Assembly: GCA_965247735.1 (NCBI GenBank)
Contig: CBDFHN010000002.1
Location: forward strand, 4,154,001 to 4,218,000
Source: JAOXRU01 sp965247735
Lineage (GTDB): Bacteria; Bacteroidota; Bacteroidia; Flavobacteriales; Flavobacteriaceae
Reading direction: 5' to 3'
DNA length: 64,000 bases
The notes beneath the pieces were generated by a model, which was not told where the DNA came from, did no database searches, and was given only the letters and a program-made list of their open reading frames with translations. A program made the translations under genes and the position numbers. Shown in pieces: positions 14,526 to 23,132 of the stretch. The first letter of the stretch is position 1. Each line of letters starts with the position of its first letter.

Positions 14526-15370
14526 GATGTAGCAGTACTAGTTTGTGCTACTTCCCATCCAATTATGGCTGTTTTTCTAGTTGTTCCCCACATATATCCT
14601 CCAAAAAGTCCAGAGGATTGTATAACTCTATGGCAGGGAATTAAAAAGGCTATTGGGTTATTCCCAATTGCAGTACCCACAGCTCTAGCAGCATTTGGAT
14701 TCCCGATCTCTTTAGCAATATCACCATATGTAGCAAGAGATCCCATTGGAATTTTTAATAAGGCTTCCCATACTTTAAGTTGAAAATCGCTGCCTTTTAA
14801 GTGCAGTTTTATTTCATTTAATTTTGACCAATCTTGAGTGTATATTTGTATCGCATTTTCTTGAAAAGCATCACTTTTATTGGTAAAAACAGCATTTGGA
14901 AATTGTTGTTTTAAGTTTGATAGACTTTGTGATTTTTCATCTACAAAGCTTATATGACAGATTCCTTTTATTGTGGAGGCAATTAGAATTAATCCAAATT
15001 TACTTTGATAAAAAGTGTAATTAATACTAGTATTCGCTCCCTTGTTTTTGTACTCTCCAGGAGTCATACCTTCAATATTAACAAACAAGTCATGCAATCT
15101 TCCTGATCCAGAAAGGCCAGTTTCATGCGCAATATGAGTTAAAGAATTTTCTTGGCTCAGTATTTTTTTTGCATATTTAACGCTTATAAATTGTAGAAAC
15201 TTTTTGGGACTTACTCCTGCCCAATCTGTAAATAATTTTTGAAAATGGAAAGGGCTCAAATGTACCTTTTCTGCAATTTCTTCCAGACTGGGTTGATTTT
15301 TAAAATTATCTTGAATATAGCCAATAGCAATTGCTATTCTGTCGTAATTAATTTGTTCTTGAGTTTTCAT
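14522..15370 (-). CDS. Ada-like AraC HTH / methylated-DNA-cysteine methyltransferase
   Basis: This 282-aa fusion has an AraC-type helix-turn-helix (about residues 1-100: LEEIAEKVHLSPFHFQKLF and HIAHETGLSGSGRLHD) and a DNA methyltransferase domain. The latter contains LYKIP-like KIPMGSLATYGDIAKEIG and the active-site IPCHRVIQ with Cys246. It therefore equals Ada without the N-terminal metal-binding domain, which is a separate gene (13564-13809). It repairs O6-methylguanine and may activate the operon. A TTG at 15376 is in frame, but ATG 15370 (MKTQEQ) is the better start. A strong promoter sits 18 bp upstream. Confidence 0.92.
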   Translation of the reverse strand: MKTQEQINYDRIAIAIGYIQDNFKNQPSLEEIAEKVHLSPFHFQKLFTDWAGVSPKKFLQFISVKYAKKILSQENSLTHIAHETGLSGSGRLHDLFVNIEGMTPGEYKNKGANTSINYTFYQSKFGLILIASTIKGICHISFVDEKSQSLSNLKQQFPNAVFTNKSDAFQENAIQIYTQDWSKLNEIKLHLKGSDFQLKVWEALLKIPMGSLATYGDIAKEIGNPNAARAVGTAIGNNPIAFLIPCHRVIQSSGLFGGYMWGTTRKTAIIGWEVAQTSTATS

Positions 15371-15387
15371 AACCAACTATTAAACTA

Positions 15388-15418
15388 CAAAAATAATGGC
15401 AATGAGTATTGATAACAA
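15388..15418 (-). promoter_or_regulatory. Promoter of the alkylation-repair operon
   Basis: On the minus strand TTG (15416-15418) is followed after 20 nt by TATTTTTG (15388-15395), a full match to the Bacteroidota pattern TTG-N17-23-TAnnTTTG. It is 17 bp upstream of the Ada-like ATG and lies just after the stop of the SDR gene, so the repair operon likely has its own start with a very short leader. Confidence 0.65.
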
Positions 15419-15439
15419 CCCGAAACTTGTGGTAATTTA

Positions 15440-16180
15440 CTAAACAGCGCTATTCAGTTTTTTAAATGCAAATTTTGGAGCTATTCTACTTATCCAGTAC
15501 AATAGTTTTACTTTACCAATTTTTATTTCTTCCTTTTTGTTCTCGATACTGGTTATCATTTCATCTATAGCGTCAGAAGTACTTATGGCAAAACTTGGGG
15601 CATTACCTTTGTGCCATGGAGTATCTACAGCAGGGAAAAGTACTTCAATAACAGCAATTGGTGTTGTTTTTAATTGACTACGGAGTACTTGCGTAAAGGC
15701 ATGTAAACCAGATTTTGTTGCGTTATATATCGGGTAACTTACTTTTGGGGTGTACACCAATCCTGTAGTAATGTTTATTATTTTTGGGTTTTTATTTTTT
15801 AGGATTATTGGAATAAAAATTTTGGAAAGTACAATAGGTGCAATAAAATTAGTTTGTATTTCTATTTCCGATTTTTTAATCATTTCTGGATCATCTTTAA
15901 AATTAGTTTGATGAACGATAGCAGCGTTATTGATTAAAATATTACATTTTGGATGGTTATTTGTAATCCATTTTTCTAATTGTTTGCACTCTTCAGTCTT
16001 AGAAATATCGCATTGAAAATAGCTTAGTTTTGGATGTTTCTTTTTTGCTTTTTCTAGTTTGTCTAATGAACGCCCGCAAATAAGTACAGTATTGTTTTGT
16101 GCAATAAGACGCTCTGCTAATTCTAATCCTAATCCAGAACTTCCTCCTGTAATAAGTATGGTGTTGTTTGTAAGTATCAT
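15440..16180 (-). CDS. SDR family oxidoreductase (DltE-like)
   Basis: This 246-aa short-chain dehydrogenase/reductase has the Rossmann motif TGGSSGLGLELAERL (residues about 9-23), ILINNAAIVHQ for the NNAG position, and the active-site YxxxK in YPIYNATKSGLH with Ser/Thr in INITTGLVY. The C-terminal part of about 50 residues is short and basic. Related Bacteroidota proteins are annotated as DltE-like SDRs, of unknown substrate. It is transcribed towards the repair operon but that operon has its own promoter, so functional linkage is not implied. Confidence 0.85.
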   Translation of the reverse strand: MILTNNTILITGGSSGLGLELAERLIAQNNTVLICGRSLDKLEKAKKKHPKLSYFQCDISKTEECKQLEKWITNNHPKCNILINNAAIVHQTNFKDDPEMIKKSEIEIQTNFIAPIVLSKIFIPIILKNKNPKIINITTGLVYTPKVSYPIYNATKSGLHAFTQVLRSQLKTTPIAVIEVLFPAVDTPWHKGNAPSFAISTSDAIDEMITSIENKKEEIKIGKVKLLYWISRIAPKFAFKKLNSAV

Positions 16181-16609
16181 ATGTTATTTTTTTATGATAC
16201 AAAGAAATTACAAACAAGTAAGTTACACATTGATCTATGTTAAGTAGGCTAAAGAAGTCATTCTTTTAGATTGGTCTATGTTTTTTAATATTAAGGATAA
16301 GGTCTTAAATGTTTTGATAAATTATTGGATGCTCTTGCAACAGAAAATTTGAAGTGGAATACTATCGGAATTATAGATTGTTTACCTATTTTTGGTTCCA
16401 TATGGGAGGTTATTCCTATAATTATATTGGTATTTATGTGTTAATAGCTGTAGTGGTAAGCGGTTATATTTGTAATGAAAAATGTAATTCTTACTCAAAG
16501 CTTATTTTGGGAAATCTTATAAGACAAAACTGTTATAATAATATTAATTTTTGTGTATTTCTTTTAGTTAATACTTTAAAATGTTAACTTTAAGATAGAT
16601 ATGGGCTAG
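16181..16609. other. Non-coding stretch between the SDR gene and the histidine kinase gene
   Basis: About 430 bp without a supported gene. A 77-codon + strand frame (16354-16587) opens with GTG and has no family resemblance, so it was not called. No clear repeat or promoter match was found; TAACTTTA at about 16582-16589 is a weak -7 candidate for the kinase gene. Confidence 0.5.
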
Positions 16610-18523
16610 ATGGCTAAAAATAAAGCAATAAAATTTTATTTGTTTTTTCTATTGTTCTGCTGTGCATTTGTTTCTTTTTCTCAAATGGATAGTTTAACAA
16701 TTGATGCTAATATAGAACTGGGCTTAAAGAATATTAGAACGGATAGTGAAAGAGCAGCTGAAATTTTTGAAAAAGCAATAAAAGATGCAAATGCAATAAA
16801 CTATAAAAAGGGGAAAGTAGATGCTTTAATAAATTTGGGCTTTGTGATTGCTTGTAGAGGAGGAGCTGAAAATTATAAAACAGCAATGAGCCTTTTAGAA
16901 GAAGCACAAAAGATAGCTATTGAAATTGAGTATAATAAGGGCACAGGAATGAGCTATTTACGAGAAGGTGTTGTTTACTTTTTTAAAAATGAATATAGTA
17001 AGGCTGTAGAGAAATATCTAGAATCAATAGTGTACTTAGAAAAAGCTAAAGACACCTTTAACCTTATTGGTACTTACCAAAATTTAGGCTTGGTGCATTC
17101 CCAAGCGGAACAGTTTAAAAATGCATTGGCTAATCATAAAAGTGCTTTGTTTTTAGCTGTAAAAAGCAATGATAGTACTAAGGTTGTAACCATAAATCTA
17201 AATATCGGATGGTCTTATTATGATATGAAAAACTATAACAGTTCATTATCTCATTTTAAGGATTTACTTGCTACCAAGGAATCATGGATGACAGCGGAGC
17301 AGGTTATTAATGTAAATGCAGGAATATCCTCTTGCTTATTACGCTTAAAAAAATACGATGAGTCCTTAAAGCATGGATATTTAAGTGAGAAGTTATTGGA
17401 ACAAGGACAATTCTCTATTTATAGGATAAAGACGGTTGTTTTTCTTAACGTTGGAGAGGCTAATCTGGAGCTGAACAACTTAGATATTGCAGCACAATAC
17501 TTTGATAAAGTGGAACAAATTTTAGCAACCAACTATGATACGTTCTATAAAATGCTGTTAACTAAAAATTTAGCAAAACTTAATAATAAAAAAGGAAATT
17601 TTGAAAAAGCATATCATCATTCCGAATATTATAATGTGTTACGCGATAGCATTAGAGGAGAGAAAAACACTAAGATAATAGCAAATATAACTGGGAAATA
17701 TGAGGCTGAGAAAAAGAATAAATTATTAATTGCCCAAGAAAACAAAATATTAAAACAAAGTAGGGTTAAGAATGAATTTATAGCATTGTCCATTGCCCTT
17801 ATAGTGAGTATGATTTATATGGTTGTTTTTTATAGACAACGTCAAAAAACAAAGAATAAAGAAATAGAAGGAATACTAATTAAAAACAAATTTGATCAGT
17901 TAAAATCGGTTATTCAAGGAGAAGAAAAAGAAAGAAATAGACTTGCTAAGGAATTGCATGATGGAATAAATGGAGATTTAGTAGTAATAAAACACAAAAT
18001 TGCTTCTATGGATACCTTAAATCTTATTCCAGAAAACATTGATAAGATAATATCTGCTATAAATTTACTAGATGATACTTGCGATCAGATTAGGAATATA
18101 TCTCATAATCTAATTCCGCCAGTTTTAATAAATTATGATCTTATAAAATCGGTAAACTTGCTGTGTAAGCGAACATCAGAATACAATGGATTAGAGTTAA
18201 GTTTTCAACATTTTGGGAGAACACCAAGACTAGAAATAATGGTAGAAACTGCTATTTACAGAATTATACAAGAGCTTATTACTAACGTTGTTAAACATGC
18301 ACAAGCCACTGAGGGACTGGTACAAATAAATAACCATGACGATAAAACATTGAATGTAACGGTAGAAGATAATGGAGTAGGATTTGATTTGGGAAAAGAA
18401 AATACAGGAATTGGTCTTAAAAATGTTAAATCTAGGTTTACATTTCTGGATGCGGAATATTTTACGGAATCAGATACTAATGGAACAACAACCTCTTTTA
18501 CATTGCATTTAGATCATGCTTAA
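16610..18523 (+). CDS. TPR-containing sensor histidine kinase (NarL/LuxR-type partner class)
   Basis: This 637-aa membrane histidine kinase has a signal peptide (residues 1-24), periplasmic TPR repeats (about 40-350), one transmembrane helix (about 390-408), a short coiled coil, a HisKA_3 dimerisation domain with the phospho-acceptor His450 in RLAKELHDG, and a HATPase domain (ELITNVVKHAQ N-box; DNGVGFD and GIGLKNVKSR G-boxes). Such kinases normally phosphorylate a LuxR-type regulator encoded next to them. None is seen: the next gene is a convergent Crp/Fnr gene on the other strand. The ligand is unknown. Confidence 0.9.
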   Translation: MAKNKAIKFYLFFLLFCCAFVSFSQMDSLTIDANIELGLKNIRTDSERAAEIFEKAIKDANAINYKKGKVDALINLGFVIACRGGAENYKTAMSLLEEAQKIAIEIEYNKGTGMSYLREGVVYFFKNEYSKAVEKYLESIVYLEKAKDTFNLIGTYQNLGLVHSQAEQFKNALANHKSALFLAVKSNDSTKVVTINLNIGWSYYDMKNYNSSLSHFKDLLATKESWMTAEQVINVNAGISSCLLRLKKYDESLKHGYLSEKLLEQGQFSIYRIKTVVFLNVGEANLELNNLDIAAQYFDKVEQILATNYDTFYKMLLTKNLAKLNNKKGNFEKAYHHSEYYNVLRDSIRGEKNTKIIANITGKYEAEKKNKLLIAQENKILKQSRVKNEFIALSIALIVSMIYMVVFYRQRQKTKNKEIEGILIKNKFDQLKSVIQGEEKERNRLAKELHDGINGDLVVIKHKIASMDTLNLIPENIDKIISAINLLDDTCDQIRNISHNLIPPVLINYDLIKSVNLLCKRTSEYNGLELSFQHFGRTPRLEIMVETAIYRIIQELITNVVKHAQATEGLVQINNHDDKTLNVTVEDNGVGFDLGKENTGIGLKNVKSRFTFLDAEYFTESDTNGTTTSFTLHLDHA

Positions 18524-18583
18524 AACAACGGTTTTAGGGAGTATAGGTTTAGGCAAAGATAGGCCGTAATAAAACTAGGTCTG

Positions 18584-19162
18584 TTACTTTAGCTTTTTTC
18601 GGATTCTACTTAACGATTCTGGCGCGATACCAAGGTAAGAAGCGACAATGCTTTGTTTTACTCGTTTTTCTAAGTCAGGATAACGGGTTAAAAAACTTTG
18701 ATATCGTTTTTCGGCACTAAACAGTAAAAACTCCCGTTCCCGCTCTTCTTTTGCTAAAAAACCTTTTTGAGTTAAGCTTAATAAAAAAACATTCCAACAG
18801 GGGTCTTCAGCAAACAGAGCATTAAATTTAGAATAACTAACGATTTCAATAGTGGAATCTTCTAAGGCTTCAATATTTAAATAAGAAGCTCTGTTTTGTA
18901 AAATAGCACTATAGGAACTTATAATACTATTTTTAAGAAAAAATGCTTTGGTGAATTCAATACCATTGTCATCTGAATAATAAAACCGAAATAGGCCCGA
19001 ATTTATGTGTGCTATAGTTTTAGGATAGCTGCCAGCTTTTATAAAGTGTGTCCCTTTTTTCAACGTTTGTGTTGTAACCAATCTGGCAAATTTCTCCTGT
19101 TGCGCTATTGGTATTGTAGCTACCTTTTTTATGGTTTCAATAAAACTATTTTCATCTGACAT
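18584..19162 (-). CDS. Crp/Fnr family transcriptional regulator
   Basis: This 192-aa protein is the third Crp/Fnr-type regulator of the window. The effector barrel spans about residues 25-120 (LKKGTHFIKAGSYPKTIAHI, SGLFRFYYSDDNGIEFTKAF). The C-terminal HTH is IVASYLGIAPESLSRIRKKL. No Fe-S cysteines are present. It is convergent with the histidine kinase and lies downstream of a lipoprotein gene, separated from it by a palindromic intergenic repeat (19203-19282). Targets are unknown. Confidence 0.9.
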   Translation of the reverse strand: MSDENSFIETIKKVATIPIAQQEKFARLVTTQTLKKGTHFIKAGSYPKTIAHINSGLFRFYYSDDNGIEFTKAFFLKNSIISSYSAILQNRASYLNIEALEDSTIEIVSYSKFNALFAEDPCWNVFLLSLTQKGFLAKEEREREFLLFSAEKRYQSFLTRYPDLEKRVKQSIVASYLGIAPESLSRIRKKLK

Positions 19163-19202
19163 CTAAAAGAATAGTATTTTAATTGCAGGGCGATAGCCCA
19201 AA

Positions 19203-19282
19203 AGAGTTTAATTCCTCGACGTTTGCGTCGAAATAAAAAAGGAACTCTTGTTTAATATCTCGTGCCCTTGGGTCGAGGTTAT
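19203..19282 (-). repeat. Palindromic REP-like intergenic repeat, copy 1
   Basis: Two hairpins are seen: TCGACG-TTTG-CGTCGA (19216-19231), and CTCG...CGAG (19259-19277) enclosing CCC-TT-GGG. Flanking blocks TTTAATTCC and CGAGGTTATT recur in the same order at 24107-24180. Both copies lie between minus-strand genes. The element touches the stop codon of the upstream lipoprotein gene. A transcript-end or mRNA-stabilising role is possible. Confidence 0.7.
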
Positions 19283-19762
19283 TTATTTAAAAAGATACAA
19301 GATACGTTCTTGAGTATCTGGTCTTCCAATAATATTATTAGCATAATCTTTTTTGTAATTAAGAGTACCTTTTTTGATATAGCCTTCTGCAAAAGGAATA
19401 CAAGCTGCCCAGGATCCAGAATCTTTACAATTGTTAAGATCTGTGATTTTTACAACAGTATGATTTTCTACAATAATAACCGCATGCTTGTATTCTTTTG
19501 CTGTTAGTAAAGCAGATTTAATATTCTCTTTTGTAATTATTATTGTTTTGTCAGCATTTGCTTTTGCCGATTCTTTAAAAGATATGATAGGTGTTTTACC
19601 AGTAATATCTTTATTCTCAAGCGTATTAACATCATCTAAAAAAGCAAGAATAGGAGATGCTGCTAGTTTTTCTTTCTTTTTTGCTTTTTCATCAACACAA
19701 CTAATAACTAGTGCTGTAATAAAAATAAAAAGGATAGATTTTATAAGGTACTTGTTCTTCAT
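19283..19762 (-). CDS. Hypothetical lipoprotein
   Basis: This 159-aa predicted lipoprotein has a signal with lipobox ending LVISC (Cys22) followed by a lysine-rich linker. The mature part has about 100 residues with a mixed alpha/beta pattern (NIKSALLTAKEYKHAVIIVENHTVVKITD) and a possible disulfide pair in LNNCKDSGSWAACIPFAEGY. I recognise no named family. It lies downstream of the metallophosphoesterase lipoprotein, about 80 bp away, and ends in a REP-like repeat. Confidence 0.65.
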   Translation of the reverse strand: MKNKYLIKSILFIFITALVISCVDEKAKKKEKLAASPILAFLDDVNTLENKDITGKTPIISFKESAKANADKTIIITKENIKSALLTAKEYKHAVIIVENHTVVKITDLNNCKDSGSWAACIPFAEGYIKKGTLNYKKDYANNIIGRPDTQERILYLFK

Positions 19763-19843
19763 GATGTTGCTTTATATAAGTGTTAATACAATATAGAAAT
19801 AAATATTGATTTATGATACAGGTAATACTTCCTTCTTCTATTC

Positions 19844-20746
19844 TTATTGAATGATAAGCGTTCTTGAAGGTTCTCTTCCATGTCCTTTAATATGGATAGT
19901 GTCTTTTTTAAAACTAGCTGTAGCAAAAGAAGTACTATCTTTAGTATCTACCATTCCTTTAAAGGTAAGGTAATGGACTCCATTTTTTTCGACATAAGCA
20001 CCAGCATGATTATGACCATTGAAAAACAATTTTACACAATTGTAGTCTTTAATTAGCGCTATAAACTGTTCTCTGTTCCAAATATTATGCAAATCCACAG
20101 GATAAATTGGAAAATGGCAATAGAAACCTACTTTTTCGTTGTTTTTTGTGGCTAAGTCTAGCTCTGTTTTCACCCAGTGCAATTGTGTGTTGCTAAGACC
20201 ACCATTCCATTTTTTTACATAAGGAAGGCTGTCTTTTTCTAAACTACGGAATAGCGAATCTGTTTGTTTAATTTTTAAGGAATCTAAAGCGCCATATTTA
20301 CTAAGATCATTACCGTCTAACACAATAAAACGCCAGTTGTTTTTAGTAAAACTATAATACCTCTTTTTTAGATTTAGTTTATCAAAAATTAAAGGTTTTA
20401 AAGAATCTGCAACCTTAAAATCATGATTTCCTAAAACATGGTGCTTTTCAAATTTTAATTTATTCCATATCGGAACAACAGAATCATAACTGCTAAAATC
20501 TTTGTCAATAAAATCACCAAGATGAATAGTATAGCTTAGTTTTTCTTTGTTAAGTTGTGTTATAGCATTGCGAAGCCTGTTTGGAGATTTTTTATAATAA
20601 CGATCCCATTTGATATCACAATTGCAGTATTGACAATCGGAGATGATACCAACTTCAAAATTAGAAGTTGCAAGTTTTTTTTCTTTTTTAGAATTACAAC
20701 TTGTTATTATAATAAGAAATGCAGTTAGGAGTATTATCTTTTTCAT
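19844..20746 (-). CDS. Metallophosphoesterase lipoprotein
   Basis: This 300-aa calcineurin-like phosphoesterase has a lipoprotein signal (lipobox ITSC at about residue 17). The metal-site motifs appear in order: GIISDCQYCNCD (DxH/DxC-like site 1, with the usual histidine replaced by Q/C), LGDFID (GDxxD), VLGNHD (GNHD), FYCHFP and FFNGHNHAG (GHxH). It resembles the ADP-ribose/CDP-alcohol pyrophosphatase-type phosphoesterases of eukaryotes and Bacteroidota. The unusual DCQYCN at the first metal site is also typical of that branch. Probably anchored in the periplasm or at the surface, cleaving nucleoside diphosphate derivatives. Confidence 0.85.
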   Translation of the reverse strand: MKKIILLTAFLIIITSCNSKKEKKLATSNFEVGIISDCQYCNCDIKWDRYYKKSPNRLRNAITQLNKEKLSYTIHLGDFIDKDFSSYDSVVPIWNKLKFEKHHVLGNHDFKVADSLKPLIFDKLNLKKRYYSFTKNNWRFIVLDGNDLSKYGALDSLKIKQTDSLFRSLEKDSLPYVKKWNGGLSNTQLHWVKTELDLATKNNEKVGFYCHFPIYPVDLHNIWNREQFIALIKDYNCVKLFFNGHNHAGAYVEKNGVHYLTFKGMVDTKDSTSFATASFKKDTIHIKGHGREPSRTLIIQ

Positions 20747-20876
20747 TGTTATTATTATAGTTATTAATAGAGTAAATATACATAAAATAACAATGCAATT
20801 GTTTGTTGAAAATAAGGACTGTTATTTAGTTTTTTCCTCCTTAACTCTTTAGTTTTTTTATTCTTTACTTATGCCT

Positions 20877-22421
20877 CTACCAATCAATAGGTTGATAGTC
20901 CTTTAAGAACTTTCCACACCAGTGTTTTCCTGTGTTAATACCATCAATTAGGGGATCTAGAACTCTAGCTGCTCCATCTACAATATCTAATGGAGGCTGA
21001 AAATCGTGTACTTCCACCTTATGTTTTGATAATTCTGCGGGATCTTCATCAGTTACCCATCCAGTATCTACGGCATTCATAAAAACACCATCTTTTGCAA
21101 AATCTAGCGCAGAAGTATGGGTCATCATATTTAATGCAGCTTTTGCCATATTGGTATGTGGATGTCTATCTTCTTTATAAAACCTATGGAATTTCCCTTC
21201 CATAGCCGATACATTTATGATATGCTTTTTACCTGTATTTTCTTTTCGCATTAGTTTTACCAAGCGATTACAAAGCACAAAAGGGGCAACAGCATTTACT
21301 AATTGTACTTCTATCATTTCTGGGGTTTCAATCTCCCCAAGTTTTAGCCTCCAGCTATTTGTTTTACGTAAATCTACCTGTTGTAAATCTGCATCTAATT
21401 CTCCTTCAGGAAATACTTCAGAAGTAGTTAAGGAATTATCAAAACTATATGGTATTTGTGATAGTTTGGCAGAAGATCGTATTCCTATTCCTGGTTCTGG
21501 GCCATGCCATGTTACTGGTAATGTATTGTTTTGTTGCGGTGAGGCTTCTGAAGAAAAACCTTCTAGTTGATTTAAACAATAGTGATGATCTTTTAAAAGA
21601 TCTTTTGCAAAAGGAGGTAAATTATCTATTGGCATTTCTTCTTTTGCCATTAAATGCTGAAAAAAGCCAGCAGGTCTTCTTACCGTTTGCGCCGCATTAT
21701 TGATTAGAATATCTAACCTGTCGTATTGTTGTTCTATAAAATTACAGAAGATTTCTACACTAGGAATATGTCTTAAATCTAATCCGTGTATTTTAAGACG
21801 ATCTCCCCATTCTTTAAAATCTGCTTCTTTAGAAAAACGAAGTGCAGAATCTACAGGGAATCTTGTAGTGGCAACTACAGTAGCTCCTGCTCGTAAAAGT
21901 ATAAGTGTAATATGATAGCCTATTTTAAGACGAGATCCTGTAACCACAGCTACCTGCCCAGTAAGATCTGTAGTCTGATGACGCTTGGCATAATTATAAT
22001 CACCACAATCGATACACATAGTATCATAAAAATGATGCAGTTTGGTGTATACCGTTTTACAAACGTAGCAGTTTCTTGGCGATTCTAATTCTGGTGTTTC
22101 TTTGTCTTCAGGAGCGTCTATTAATGTTGGAGCAATAAAAATGGTGGCTTCTCTAGCAGAACGAATTCCTGTTTCTTTACGCGCATGTTTATCGCGTTCT
22201 ATCATTTTTCGTTTGGCAGCCTTTTTTGCATCTTTTCTTCGGCGTTGAAATTCATCACGATCAGGACGAGAAATTTTACCAGCAGCTTTTAATAACGCTA
22301 CTCTTTTAGCTTCTGGAAGTTCAAAAAGTTGATTGGTGTCTAAGCTTAGTTTTTCTAAAACGGAAATACACATTTCAATCTCTTCATGGCTTAATTGCTC
22401 TTCTGCATTCTGATGCTCCAT
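20877..22421 (-). CDS. Large SDR-family oxidoreductase with zinc-finger-like N-terminal region
   Basis: This 514-aa protein has a charged N-terminal region of about 110 residues, a four-cysteine segment (NCYVCKTVYTKLHH...CIDCGDYNYAKRH, about residues 112-145), and a C-terminal SDR domain from about 150. TGSRLKIGYH is the cofactor loop, ILINNAAQTVRRP the NNAG motif, and NVSAMEGKFHRFYKEDRHPH leads to the K of the active site region. A TTG at 22430 is in frame, but ATG 22421 is preferred. Such long SDRs are widely conserved in bacteria and fungi, with unknown substrate. A -7 element CAAATATA (reverse strand TATATTTG) is at 22441-22448. Confidence 0.85.
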   Translation of the reverse strand: MEHQNAEEQLSHEEIEMCISVLEKLSLDTNQLFELPEAKRVALLKAAGKISRPDRDEFQRRRKDAKKAAKRKMIERDKHARKETGIRSAREATIFIAPTLIDAPEDKETPELESPRNCYVCKTVYTKLHHFYDTMCIDCGDYNYAKRHQTTDLTGQVAVVTGSRLKIGYHITLILLRAGATVVATTRFPVDSALRFSKEADFKEWGDRLKIHGLDLRHIPSVEIFCNFIEQQYDRLDILINNAAQTVRRPAGFFQHLMAKEEMPIDNLPPFAKDLLKDHHYCLNQLEGFSSEASPQQNNTLPVTWHGPEPGIGIRSSAKLSQIPYSFDNSLTTSEVFPEGELDADLQQVDLRKTNSWRLKLGEIETPEMIEVQLVNAVAPFVLCNRLVKLMRKENTGKKHIINVSAMEGKFHRFYKEDRHPHTNMAKAALNMMTHTSALDFAKDGVFMNAVDTGWVTDEDPAELSKHKVEVHDFQPPLDIVDGAARVLDPLIDGINTGKHWCGKFLKDYQPIDW

Positions 22422-22515
22422 AGTCTCCAAATTTAACGGGCAAATATAAGATTTTATTTTTTTAAGGTTAAGTAATAATGAAAAGGATAAAAGAGTTTTT
22501 GTAGTAAGATTTAGT

Positions 22516-23127
22516 TTAATCTCTTTTTATAATTTCATTATGTCTCTTGATGAGGTTTTTCCAATCCATGTTTGTCGTTGGATTCAAAAAGTTCTTGTAA
22601 GCTAAAGCCATTTGTCTTGCTGCTTCTTTTGGTTTGACTCTTCCAGTTGCAGTTCCCAATCCAGGACAGAGTACTTTTTTGATTTGCAACTTGTTTTGTT
22701 TATTGAAGTTAGTTACTGCTCTAAGCATGGCAAAAAAAGCATTGTATACATTGTCCGTTAATGAAATATCACTAGGAACTCTCATTGTGGGTGTATGTGC
22801 TAAAAATGGATGGAGTTCATTTTCAGTAAAAACAATTATTGATGTTCCAACAGGCTGTTCTCCATAAAAACTTTTTTGGATGATTTTTTGAACATTGTAT
22901 TGTGTTTTCATACCTAGATAATTCCTGATAGCTAAGTCTATGCCTCCATCCATTAAACCAAATGAATTAGCTGGACTTACTAAACAATCAAAATCTTGAA
23001 CATGTTCAAATCGTTGATTTAGAATTTTAACATTTGGATAATTACTAAATGAAAATTTCCATTCATCACATAATTCTTCCTGTAAATCAACAAGTGTTAA
23101 TTCAAACAATTTTGGAGAAGTAGACAT
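22516..23127 (-). CDS. Macro domain-containing protein
   Basis: This 203-aa protein is essentially one macro domain, which binds ADP-ribose or related nucleotides and in some members removes ADP-ribose from proteins or processes ADP-ribose 1''-phosphate. FDCLVSPANSFGLMDGGIDL matches the catalytic loop (usually NPANxxLxxGGGVDxAI). VLCPGLGTATGRVKPKEAARQM is the second binding loop. An N-terminal extension of about 40 residues precedes the fold. It starts 5 bp after the MBL-fold gene's stop, so the two are co-transcribed. Confidence 0.88.
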   Translation of the reverse strand: MSTSPKLFELTLVDLQEELCDEWKFSFSNYPNVKILNQRFEHVQDFDCLVSPANSFGLMDGGIDLAIRNYLGMKTQYNVQKIIQKSFYGEQPVGTSIIVFTENELHPFLAHTPTMRVPSDISLTDNVYNAFFAMLRAVTNFNKQNKLQIKKVLCPGLGTATGRVKPKEAARQMALAYKNFLNPTTNMDWKNLIKRHNEIIKRD

Positions 23128-23132
23128 ATTTA

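Noticed and set aside
16354..16587. 77-codon hydrophobic + strand frame
   Set aside because: Starts with GTG, has no recognisable domain or promoter, and its composition is what AT-rich non-coding DNA gives by chance.
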